Assembly (NCBI GenBank): GCA_033557835.1 | Contig: JAWQRO010000230.1 | Coordinates: 1-47,606 of the forward strand | Origin: Helochares maculicollis | Lineage: Eukaryota; Arthropoda; Insecta; Coleoptera; Hydrophilidae | Reading direction: 5' to 3' | DNA length: 47,606 nucleotides | In this document: positions 28,201 to 40,200 of the stretch, piece after piece | How positions within the stretch are numbered: position 1 is the first letter of the stretch | Layout: each line of letters opens with the position of its first letter | Made by a program: the position numbers and the translations under genes | The notes under the pieces: generated by a model | Seen by the model: the letters and a program-made list of their open reading frames with translations, nothing else | What the model was told of the DNA's origin: nothing | The model's database searches: none

Positions 28201-31200
28201 TTTGCTTGGTGCGTAAACAAGTTTAATTTAACTAACTCTTCTCTGTATCATATATGATTCACAATGGTTTCATTGTCACATTCATATATGGATGGAGAAA
28301 ATGGTTATTTTGCCTGCTCTAACAGACATCCATGATCAGACCCAAATAGTGAAATCACAAAACATGATTTTAAACTTTGTGATTGGTATTGACTATTTAG
28401 CCTGATTTTTTATTGTTTATTGGAACAAATTTATGTTTGTTTTTGTAATACTAATGCATTTAAATGCACTAATTTCTGTTGCTGCTTTGCTTTATATGTT
28501 TACTAATTCTTCACTTCACAGTGTTTACTTTTCCAGTGATATTGGGGATTTGAGTCATGAAGGAAGTCAAGACCAGCTGAATACTGATTCTAGCACTTCG
28601 AATTCTAGCTTAGTATCTAGGTACGTATGTGAATAGTACAATTTTTTAGAAAATTTTCATTCTTGGGCTTTAAATTTGCAGCTCTTCAGATAGTCCCAGT
28701 ACATCCATAGATGCAGTACAAAATTTACACCAAAACCAACCGACCAGCTCGGTATGCGATAGTGATATGGAAGTGGAGGCTGATCCTCCGGATTGGCAAA
28801 GTGCGCTTACGGAAGAAGACAGATCCCGTCTTCTCCCTCATGAAAAGAAAAGACAAGATGTGATAAATGGTATGTCATAAATAGTTTACAAAATATATCA
28901 TTTTAATAATATACTTTAAATTCAGTTTTACCCTGTAATCAGTAGCAAATTAATGCTCATAGTTCGCTTCTCTGTTTGTTACTTATTTACACATTCCAGA
29001 AATACTATTTTGGTTTAAATTGATTACCTACATTGTATAGCAGCTAAAGTAGCAGTTAATTAACCATGCTATTTTTCTTATTTTAGAACTGTTTCACACA
29101 GAGAGAACACACGTCAGAAATCTCATAGTATTAGAACGTGTATTTTTACAAAAAATACGGTCCAGCAAAACACTTAAAGATGAAGAAATAAGATTAGTAT
29201 TTTCTAATGTGACTGACCTTTTGGATATTCATAAGGAATTCAATAAAAATATGAAAAACAAGCGGAAAGAAGAAGGTCCAGTCATCAAAGAAGTTGGCGA
29301 AATATTAGTCAATATGGTAAGTAACACTTTTGTACTTTTAACTTTAATCAAGAGAAATTGCTGCAAATTCACAAGTATCTTAAATACTTATATATGTTCT
29401 AACAAATAATTATCATGAATTTTTTATTCATAGTTTGATGGCCCTCGGGGTGAAACCTTCAAAAAAGCTGCTGCAACGTTTTGTGAACGTCAACAGCTAG
29501 CATTAGAATTTATTAAGGAGAGGCGTAAGAAAGACTCTAGGTTCGAAAGCGTGTTGAAAGAATGTGAGACATATAAAGAATGCAGGAGGCTGCCGTTGCA
29601 AGGTATTATTCCTACAGAAATGCAAAGGCTTTCGAAATATCCTTTGCTGCTGGAAAGGCTAATAGATCATGTACAAAAGCTTAGTAAAAATAATCCGGAA
29701 ATGAGCGAAGAGCTGACAAAACTTAAACATGTTCATAATCGGTCTAAAGAAATCTTGAATCATGTTAATGAAGCGGCCAAACATGCCCATAACAAAGCAA
29801 GGTTAGAAGACATCCAGAAGCATTTAGATACCTCACAATTCGAAAGGAGCGAGCATCCTATTGTAAATGAGTTTAGGGTAAATATATTTTTTTACATTTG
29901 TTTCAAAGTCAATTATATTTGTATTGCATACTAATTTAAATAAATTAGTATCTGGTACTAATAAAATTAAATTAGTGTGAGACACGATTGTGTTATTAAA
30001 AAGTAATTTTTTTCTTAAAATGATTTTACAATTTGATATTATGTAAATGTAACTGTTGTGGTTTTACAGAATTTCGACTTAACAAGGTATAAGTTGCTGC
30101 ATGAAGGTAGCATTTCCTTAAATAGGCCTAATAAAGCTCCATTACCTGTACATTTATTAATATTGGAAGAAGCTGTGATCATTCTCCAGAAAGAAGGAGA
30201 AAAATACCTCTTGAAATTCTTTCATACTGGAAGTCAGTCTTCCGCTCCTATTTTAAAAATGGCTAATGTATTAGTGAGGCCAAACGCAGCAGGTAAGCAG
30301 TAACAATTTTATTGATGTTTATGTTTGAGAATGTCTTTTGCAGTTAAACAACTTACACTTTAAGATTTTATAAGTAGTGTTTTTCTGAATGCATGTGGAG
30401 ATGCACTAAAACATGCAACTGTTATGATTTAGATAATTACTTCTCAAATTGATTTTATTGTCAACCAAAAATATTTAACTATTCCAAATTTCAATAAACA
30501 TTCTTACATCCTTTTCAATTTTAGTTATACAAGACTTAATTTTTGTGGTTAAATATTTATAATGTAGGTGCTATCATTAGTTGGTGAGTTGTCATTTTTT
30601 TGAAATTTTATTATTGCACAGTTCAACAGCTGTGCATAGCATCTTAATTTGAAACTTGTATATTTGACTACATTATAATTACAACTGTCCCTTTAATTGT
30701 AGATATTCTACTTTTGTATTGAATTTGGAAATAGGTTAAGTTATGTTGTTAATATTATTCGGTTTAGGATTCTGTAGTTTATTCTACAACTCTTATGAGA
30801 AAAAGTGTGCTAATTGCTTAAATATTCTATAAATAAGAGGATAAAGTAGCGCCTATTAGGAATTAACGCTATGACAAGTTCAAACATCGCATTTTGACAA
30901 TATAAATCATTTTGAGTATCTGTGGCTTTGTGGGTGTGTGTGTGTGTGTGTTTGTGTGTTTGTGTGCGCATATGTAACTACAATGCCTTTGAATATTATT
31001 TTGGGACAAACAGGACTATTTAAAGTATCTTTCACCTAAAATGTTTGTTAAAAATTAATTACAAAGTTATGAAATATGGATGTTGCCCAATAAAATATGC
31101 ACAATTACAATGTATACAGAAATATCACCCTTAAAAACCATTAGGTATGCATTGGTATACAAATCAAAATCCGTATCCTACCGTAAGAATAGGAAAAAGA

Positions 31201-34200
31201 TAAAGTCAATTACATATTCATATAAAAATTAATCAATAAATGTTCAATGAGACAATTTTCTACATTTTAAATTCATGTTTCATGGACCTTACTAAAATAA
31301 CAAATTTTTATTTTTTGAAATTATAATGTGCTACATTAAATGTTTGTATGGTCTAAATTTTATTAACCTGCAAATCTTGATGAATTTGAAGAAACTTATT
31401 TTTAAAATACTAAATGACCGAATGTTGTGACAAGGCATTTACAAAATTTTAATTGATTCAATAGTTTCTAATCACAGTTGAAATTAAATTGCAAAATTTT
31501 AGCTACAAATGTAAATGCAATTAATGTTTCACAATAAATTAATTAGTAGTTCATGTTCACAACTCTTTATATTGCATGTAGGTCTACAATTTGTACATGT
31601 TTATGTGTAGCATCCATTCAAGTACATTTTAAGCCGTTGTACATATTCCTCTAAAAACCATTTGAGACATTTAAAATTTAGAGTTTGAAGAACTGTCGAA
31701 TATAAGTATTTAACAATATCTCAAGTAAAACTTTTGGGCTCAGAAACATTAAATTTATGTACACTTTTGAAAAACTTTCCATTGTCGTAGAATTTACTTT
31801 ACTTTAAAAAAATTATAATTTAATGCCTAAAAAATATGAAGAAGTACTATACACAAGTGACTAAATTTAAGTACAAATTTAATAATAGGAATATAGTAGA
31901 AAAAAATGACAGGATTTATTAATTTTAAAATATTGAAATAAATGCTATGTAAGTGCAGGTAGAATATTAAAATTTTTAAATGTGAGTAGCTTTTATTGCA
32001 TAAAAGTACCAAGAAAATAAACGGAATTTAGACATATTTGGTATTAATATTGTTTTATAAATGACGATTTCAAATATTCGTATTTTCTTTATTTTACAAG
32101 TTTAATTATAATATTTATGTTTCTTTATTTTCTATGATCTTACATTTTTTGGCAAAATTTTTTCACAAGTCAGCTAAATTGGTAAAGTTGGTAGTCTGAA
32201 GAAATTATATCCAGGGAGTATTGTAGAGCATTTTAGGTTTTTTGTAATACAACCGATAAATTATCCACTTGTTCACCAGAAAGTTGTGCATTATTAGTTT
32301 CTCCAAACTAGAAGATTCCAATTATATCTCTGGAATCCCATCAAACACAAAAACAAGAATTTTTTAGTGGAATACTATCTTAAGAGTGGGTGTTAATGGT
32401 TCATCTTTAGGCATCTTTTAGATTTTTGTAAAATTCAACGTCCATTCTTAAAATTATTTAGAAAAGGTGTTTCTTATTGAATTTGTAAAAATTCTTCTCA
32501 CAAGTCCACTTGATCACCAAAACATGAACTAGCTCATGCAGTCCTCTACCTTCACACTTTACCAATTTTTTTTAACACTCTGTTGTACACTTCTATAAAT
32601 ATCCGAGTATATTTGTAAGTGTTTTGATAGAACAAATTGGATTGTTTTCAATTTTATTAGCCATTAGAGCCACAACTATAAAATATTCTTTGGCATGAAT
32701 GTTTGGTATATCATAAATTTTTTCAGTGGCAAGCATTGTTGTCTTTTAAAATTCATTCGGATGGGGCTAACATTGAAGATGTAAATAGAAAAAATGGTTT
32801 CAAGTAACTCTAATAATAATATTCATTAACAAATTTCAAATTATATTTTGATAACAACTCAATTCTCCTAAAACCATTGTGCTTTATTTTTTTGCACAGA
32901 CAAGTATATTATTCTCAAACCTTACATTCGCCGTGTGATTTTGGAAGAATGCCTTAATATTTCTTCTATTGATCAGCCAGTGGAAACCACTTTTAGTATG
33001 ACAACTATGTATCTAAAATACTTTATTTTAATGTTATGCTTATTACAAAACAATACGCTTTGTAGAATCTCTTAAACTGTTTACAAAACTATATATAATG
33101 TGCTGTCGAACAAAATAGTTTTTAAAACCATCTAATATTCATATCAACAATTATGAAAATCAAAATAAATTGCACTTATATACAAACATTCTAGGCAAGT
33201 GTGCATAATTTGTGATTTAAAGAGTTGTTAAAGGGTTATGATAATGAAACCATATTGACATTTTAAACAAAAAAATTTATAAAATGAAGCCAAAATCCAC
33301 AGTTTTGCCTATATTGTGGGTAACTGTATACTATGTAAATTTTTTTTTTGTTCATTAAACTGAAGTGTGTTTCAACGAACTATATTGGTAAATTTGAGTG
33401 AGTTTGCTTTAATAAAAAGAATAATAAACATAGCTGCAAGCCACTTGCCTCGTCCAATTCTCACTTAAAATGTACACAAACTTTGCATATCACTAGTGAA
33501 TTATAAGTAATTCTGGAACATGAAGAAGTAACAGACAGGAAATTATATACGTTAGGCTTTTGTTTGAAGTGCCCATTTTATTATTATTACGAAAATATTA
33601 ATAATATAGATAAAAGCCCATGATTGAATGGAAGGCCACTGAAAGATGTAAATCCTCTAAAAGAGGAAATAATAAAATAATCTCCCATTGAAGATGCCAG
33701 GGCTCAGTTAGCATCGAAAAAACTAATAAGGCAATAAATTTTCTGAGACTTGTAAGTGGCATATGTTTTCATTATTTAAATATTAATTGCTAGAAGCTAA
33801 ATTTGTTATAAATATTTAATTTCTATTTCAAATTGCAACAGAAGAATTTAAATAAATAAAAAAATTGTTATGTACTAGAGAACAGTTTTTAGGGGCACAA
33901 TTTCTTCTATGCACTTTATTACTTACTAATATTAAAGATGTCCCGTGTTTTCAATTTCAAACTAGGTGAAATGCAATCAACAAAAACCTGTTGTTGAAAA
34001 TTGATTATCTTACTATTTTGAATACCATCACTATCAATAAAATTTATTTATACATAGGAGTATGACGATATTGAGGTTGGCGAATTGTGACTCATAAAGA
34101 TTAATTATGATTAATAAGTTTATTTCATATGGTAAATTTCCTTTAGTGGATAACATTTTAACAAGTATATGCATACTTTAACTCAGTTTAAATTATTTGC

Positions 34201-37200
34201 AATTTGTAAACTATTTATAGATTCATAGAATATAAACAAAGATAAGGTATTTCATGAATTGTTGGATTGTTTGCAAATTCTTAGGATACAGATATACACT
34301 ACTTGCAAATTCGTACATCATTGACAGATTATCTGCAGATTCAAAATATTGAGGCTTACTTCCAAAAGTACCCACTAAAATAGCTATTTAGTTGAGCATG
34401 TGTTGAAACTAAAAGTCATTACAGATCTAACATTGCTGTAATAAAAGATTAAAGAGCTTGGATCCTACAGTACATTTCGTACATCATTCAGTGCGGTTTT
34501 CATTCATTCACTTTAAAATCCCCAATAAATAGGGATCTTTAATTTTTCGTTAATTAGGTCAAAATTTATGATAGTTATAAACCGTTTTATAACCAACAGG
34601 TATGTGTTGCATGTCTAGATTTATTAGTAAAACACAAATTAATATTAATTTAAAAGTATTCTGTTATGTCTGTGTTTGTAGTAAAAATGGAGAATTGAAA
34701 TGATTTTGTGGTACATTAATATAATTTATAGTTCGTTTTACTAATTTTAAGTTTTGTTACAGAAAAAGACTGTCTCTTTCTATTAAATTCGAATGCTGCT
34801 AGTGTTCAAATGTATGATTTAAAAGCCAGAGATCCTGCTGACATGAGACGGTAAGTTAAACAAGTATTTCTGTAGCATAGGGAAGAGCAAATAAGTGGCT
34901 GATAGTAAAACATATTTTAACTGTAATTGGAAAGTTGATTTAGGTCAAGTTGCTCAGATACTCACAATTAGCTTAGAGCTGTAACTTACCCGTATTATAT
35001 ATTTCTACTTGTTATTTCTCATTTAGAAACATGTAAAACAAATTAATCATTAAAATTCAATTTAGTTTAATTACTATAAAGATGTAATTAAGTAAATAGC
35101 AATGTTGGCCTGGCAACATTTTTCCTGTCTGTCAGATTGATATTAATCTAGACAAAATCTGTACCAACACTATGGTCTTATGTTTTATAGATCATTTGGT
35201 AATGTTTGTAATATCTGAAAATGTTCTTAGTCAAAAGCATTTTTTAAAAATGTTTCTGCTAATTTTATAAACTCTAGTCTAATCTCATAATTATTATTGT
35301 TTTTAAATCGGTTTAGTGGCTTTAATTAAAGAAAAAGAAATCAGCCATGGGTAGATGACACATGCAGACATTAAAGCATGAATCCGATGAAAAAAGTTCT
35401 GTTAACTATAGAAAACTACTATAAGAGAATGTAAAAACTAAATTCTGAGCATAAATAGGTGTTCAAATGTATAAAATGATAAATTAATGTGCGCATATGT
35501 TTGTATTAATTAAATAATTGCAATATCAAGGTAAGTAAATCAAAGATATGTTTGATGTATATGAAGTATTACTAATTTAATAATGTACAGCTGCAATTAA
35601 TTGTGATTAGCTGTAGAAATATAAATTATATGAAATAAAAAACATAATAGTACGTGTCAACTATGAAGGAATGTAGCTTTTCAGGAAAAGGTCCAATGTG
35701 AAATCCTTTGTACTCACTATTAGAGGACATTTCACGCAAGTACGTAAACAAAAGTGTTTATTTACTATATTTGCGCTGGTCAATGATGAATATTCATGCT
35801 CTTTGAAATTAATTTTCAAATACATCATTAATATGATAATTTATGTTATATCTCCATATTGGGTATATTTAATTCTCGTTTAACAGATTGTAAAAGATTT
35901 TACTTTGAAATAAACCTTTTTGTTTAAATAAAAGCCGGCGCACAGATAATTATTTTTTTATTTACACTTTGTTGTTACTTTAATTTGGCGAAATTTAATT
36001 CTACTCAATACTTAATTTTTTGAAAAATTGTAGCAATTTTCTTTTGGGCATGTGGAATTTGATTGGCAGTATATGATTTACTCTTTGGTTTACACTTTTC
36101 TGGCTAATTGGAAACGATATTTATTTATGCAACGATTTTATTAACTTTACAAGAAATTATTGATTATCTTAATGAAATTTGACGAAAAATATCGATATAC
36201 ATTATAGCCAAGTTGTTTGCTTATTCTGATTTTCGCGAAATACATCAAAGGTGTTGATTTATGTGATGTTCTAAGAGAATACTTAGCTGAAACCCTTTGA
36301 TTTTTCGGATCCATTTAAATTGGTTGATTTCGACTTTATAGATACTAAATAAGAATTTTTAATTATGTGAAAAGGAATTTGCGAAATGTGTTGAGCGAAT
36401 GCTCAATTTAAACTAATTGTATGGAAGCAACATTGAAGATTAATGAGTTATCCAATCTAAAATTAACCATTGTTTTCAAACATCCGGATCTTTCAATAAA
36501 TCGAAATTAAATCAAGTAATTTCAGTAAATTTGCTGCGTGCAAACGTAAAAATGCGATGGCCGACCAAGCAGTGCCTGATACTATTTTAGGTTTGCAATA
36601 GAATGCACATATGGGAATTGCATTAATGAAAGGTAAATTCAATTAACCGTATTGGCGGCGCGGTGCTTGTAAGGATCTGAAAAGGAGCTGGTAGATCACC
36701 AATTTACCATTAGTTTTTACTATAATCGCCTTGAAGCAACTTACTTAGAATCGCGGCGCTGAAAGTCGTACATTTTTCGACTCCTACAACTTGGATTTTA
36801 ATATAGTTTTTTTTTGTAAAGCTCCGGCGATGGTGTAGTATAAGAATTTGTTGCTATTCGATTTGCTCGTCTAAGTGTTAGTTCGCTTACAAGTGCAATA
36901 TTCGTTTGTAAAGTGTGGACAGATTGGCTTGGGGAAGTTCTAATTGCGAGCAGTGACACAATTTAGTGATCGTGTTGCACATTGCAATTTTTAAAAGATT
37001 AATTTGAATGTTATGTGATTTCTCACGATTCGTTAGATGTTACTCATGTGCAACACACTTTTACAGAGTGATAAATTAGTTTTAGAGGCTAAGCTGTATT
37101 TCACTTTGACTTTTCTGTGCTAATGTAGTTTAAAGATTTACGCGAAAATGCGCAGGTGCACTTTACAACATTTGTTGCAGTCATTCGTATAAAAAGAAAA

Positions 37201-40200
37201 TTAAAATCTAATCGTTGTAAGCGTTTTATCTTTAATGAGCAGACGGGTAACTCTGCAGCATTTCAAATTGTCGAGTTTTTAACTATCGCATTTAAGCGTG
37301 CATTAGTATTGTGCAAAATTTCATTGAAAAATACACAGATCTATACATCTTTTTATTTTGCATGCCAAACATAATACGAGCGTATGCCAGGATTTATTTC
37401 GTTTCTAAATCATCCGAGGTGTTTTTGTGCTGTTTCGTATTTCAAAAAATAGTGCTTGGATAATTAAAATTTTCAATATGTTGCGAATGCTAATCAAGTG
37501 ATTGGCTCATATTTCCATTCACCAAATTTGCGCCGTAAATTTTATAATCGATACGCAAAACTCATTGTCCTGGAACTGTAAACATTATCCTGAAATTTAA
37601 GTAGATGATAAAATAGTTGCGAGCTTAAATATTCCGAAGGTATAATATGAATGTTTTGGCAACATCTACAGAGCGAACGTTTATTTCAGTTAAATGCTCC
37701 CTAACGCAATTTCAAATAGCACATATTAAATATCTGTTTCAAACAAATAATTAAAAGTAATATCACGCGAAAGGTGCTTTCAATTTAAAGGCGTCTAGCG
37801 AAAATCCTTTCATAATCTTTCATAAATATAGAATTTGCAGATTTGCAGCGTGATACTTCCAGCCAAGAGCAAACCGCGGAGCTTTTTCGCCTACTTAATA
37901 CAAAGTTAGTTAACCGCTTTGCTCCAATCCAAACAAATCTAACATTGAACTTTTTTAATTTAGTTCCGGACGGTTTACATTACAGTTTTTTATAGGTATT
38001 TCGAGTGTATTTTGTTTCCGTGGATTATTTATTTACAAGAACCCGCACATTTTTTCAACTCTAGGATAATATTTACGCGCCGAGGGAAATTTATAAGCTT
38101 TTAAAAATTAGTGAGCTTCAAAGCGACGCCGTTTGCGACTTACTTTTTCTTGTATGAGGTAGTGGACGTTCTTACTTTCATCAGTGTTCATGTGAACTGG
38201 ATAGTGAACAGAATAATGCACCAACGACGGAAATCCTTGACCCTGGACTCTAGTGATCGCGTTTTCTTGATAGAAAGGCGAGGCAGTTTGTCCCTTGTGA
38301 GCGGAAATAAACCCGAAATTGGGGGAGATAAACGAAGAGGCAGTATACTCACGAGGTACTACCAGTTTTCATTGTCTTAATTTTTAAACAATATTTGTTT
38401 GCCACGTTTTTCTCAATATAAAAATATTCTTGACCTTTTAAGCGTAACATTTTCTGCCCTAGATAATGCAATATTTTAATAGTAAGGTGATCAATTCTAC
38501 TAGTGAATCGGATAAAAGTAGCGACTCCATGAGGTGAAGTATTAAGTATTCACTTTTGCCCCCATGTACCTGTAATGGAAAATACTTTATCTTTGTGTGC
38601 GACCCTCAAGCCAATACATTGGTGTAATATTTACCATGTGTATACAATATTATTAAATATATTAATAAATTATAGAAATAATCATAAGCAACTATCAAAA
38701 TTGTGATTTGATAATATGATTCATAAATAGCGCCTTCATCAGTACTATTTTATTGATAAATGCAACGCATAAATATTTATAAATAGAAAAAAACATATTT
38801 TCAGAAAACCTTGCTATTTCATATTTTTATGATGTTAAATAGTTTTAAACACTCCCAATATCGATACAAGTAGCAATGTACTTTTTAAAACGGTTAAAAC
38901 TAATAAATTTGGCCACTAAAGTCGTTGAAAAGCATAATAACTCACACGTTATTTTCGTCGAATCACTAACCTGAGTTATGAGTCAATTTTTTTTGTTTTT
39001 AAGTCATAATTTTATTGTCTAATAAATCATAATAAAATTTTTATTAGTTGGCAAAGCTGTCGGGCTACAAATAGATCATCTTCAAAGTCGAAACTTCCTT
39101 TATTTTAAAACAGATCATTTAATCTAGTGATTATTTGCAAATATCGAATATTTCCTCGGTTCTGACTTTGTATATTTATAAAAGGTAGTACCAACCCGTT
39201 TCAACTCGAAACGATGCATCTGTTTACTTAGGGTTTTCCTTTTTATAAGAGGCCAGGTGGTACAACTGATTTATTGTGTTTTTGGCCCGGTGCCTATCTC
39301 TTGTTTGAAGAGGCTCCTTACACAGGCTATAATAATTTGTATTTCTAAACCAACTTATTCAATACAGTCAAGCTCAGGCTTTAGGAGTATTGAAAACCAC
39401 ATGTGCTTCTGCAGACTCTGTACTTTCTGGGAGCTGTTTGTTCGCGTTCTAGTGTTTTGATTGTTATCATAACGTGCCGGAAGATAATAAGTGAGTTTAC
39501 TTTAAAAAATGAATTGGTAAATATTAAACTATTCACTTGCCAGCTTGCTAAACAAATTGCCATTGATGTCCAGCATGCTGTTTGTCTGTCTAAAAATAAG
39601 AAAAACTCCGATAGTTTTCACCTTGTTTCAACGGAAGAAAAAATTCGTCATTCCCTGGCAAATAAATTGCAAAATGTAGTTTTTAATTGCTTAATTTTAT
39701 CTCATTGCCTTACTGCATTTCCCTATTTATTTAATATCTAATATTTAGTAGTAGCTGTCGATCACTGTAACGGCGCTGACTTTTCAATAATTTGCGTTTT
39801 GGGTGAGTGGACTATTAAATGAAATTTGCCTTACAGAAATTTGTATGCAAATATTTTCTATTAAACATTTTGTTGTGCACAGCACAGTTTGTGTATCTAT
39901 TTCAATATATTATATGCCATTTTAAAAATCTTTTGATTTGCTTCAGTTGGTCTATAATCAGTAAAATTAGTATTTTCAGCAAAAAATCGTTGAAACTCCA
40001 CATTTACAATTACATATTTTTTTTTGTTGCACAAGTATCCACGATTTAAAATACAGCATATAATAAAATGATTTAACAGTCCGTAATTCTGTACCAGCAG
40101 AGTGCAGATTTGATAAGTAATTAGGTTCGGTTTATAGTCTTCCCGTTGTCGTATTATGTCCCATAGACTTTTAACTAAACTGACCAAAATCAGAATAAAT

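Larger units (their letters stand above)
22311..28536 (+). other. RhoGEF2 intron of 6.2 kb with a candidate first exon, a transposase fossil and coding-like remnants
   Basis: Donor GTAAGT at 22311 and acceptor TTTACTTTTCCAG ending at 28536. It contains the candidate micro first exon at 22432, a frameshifted coding-like region at 24484-24881, an open frame at 25660-26019 and the antisense transposase remnant at about 26620-27250. GC-richer patches near 22.8-23.0 and 23.27-23.56 kb carry short frames without recognisable motifs. The remainder is plain AT-rich sequence. Confidence 0.65.
30293..34762 (+). other. RhoGEF2 intron of 4.5 kb
   Basis: Donor GTAAGC and acceptor AGTTTTGTTACAG ending at 34762. 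It is AT-rich, with a GT microsatellite at 30934-30968 and one in-phase coding-like exon candidate at 32900-33075. I see no transposon or RNA gene in it. Confidence 0.7.

Noticed and set aside
36557..36632. Short ATG frame MADQAVPDTILG and a second ATG frame at 36611 ending at an AAAG|GTAAAT donor, looking like another first exon
   Set aside because: Both donors leave phase 1, while the next exon (42892) needs phase 2, so they cannot be coding first exons of this gene. They remain possible leader exons.
37156..37374. 72-codon frame upstream of the 38216 candidate exon
   Set aside because: No ATG at its start and no phase-2 donor at its end; more likely promoter or leader sequence.
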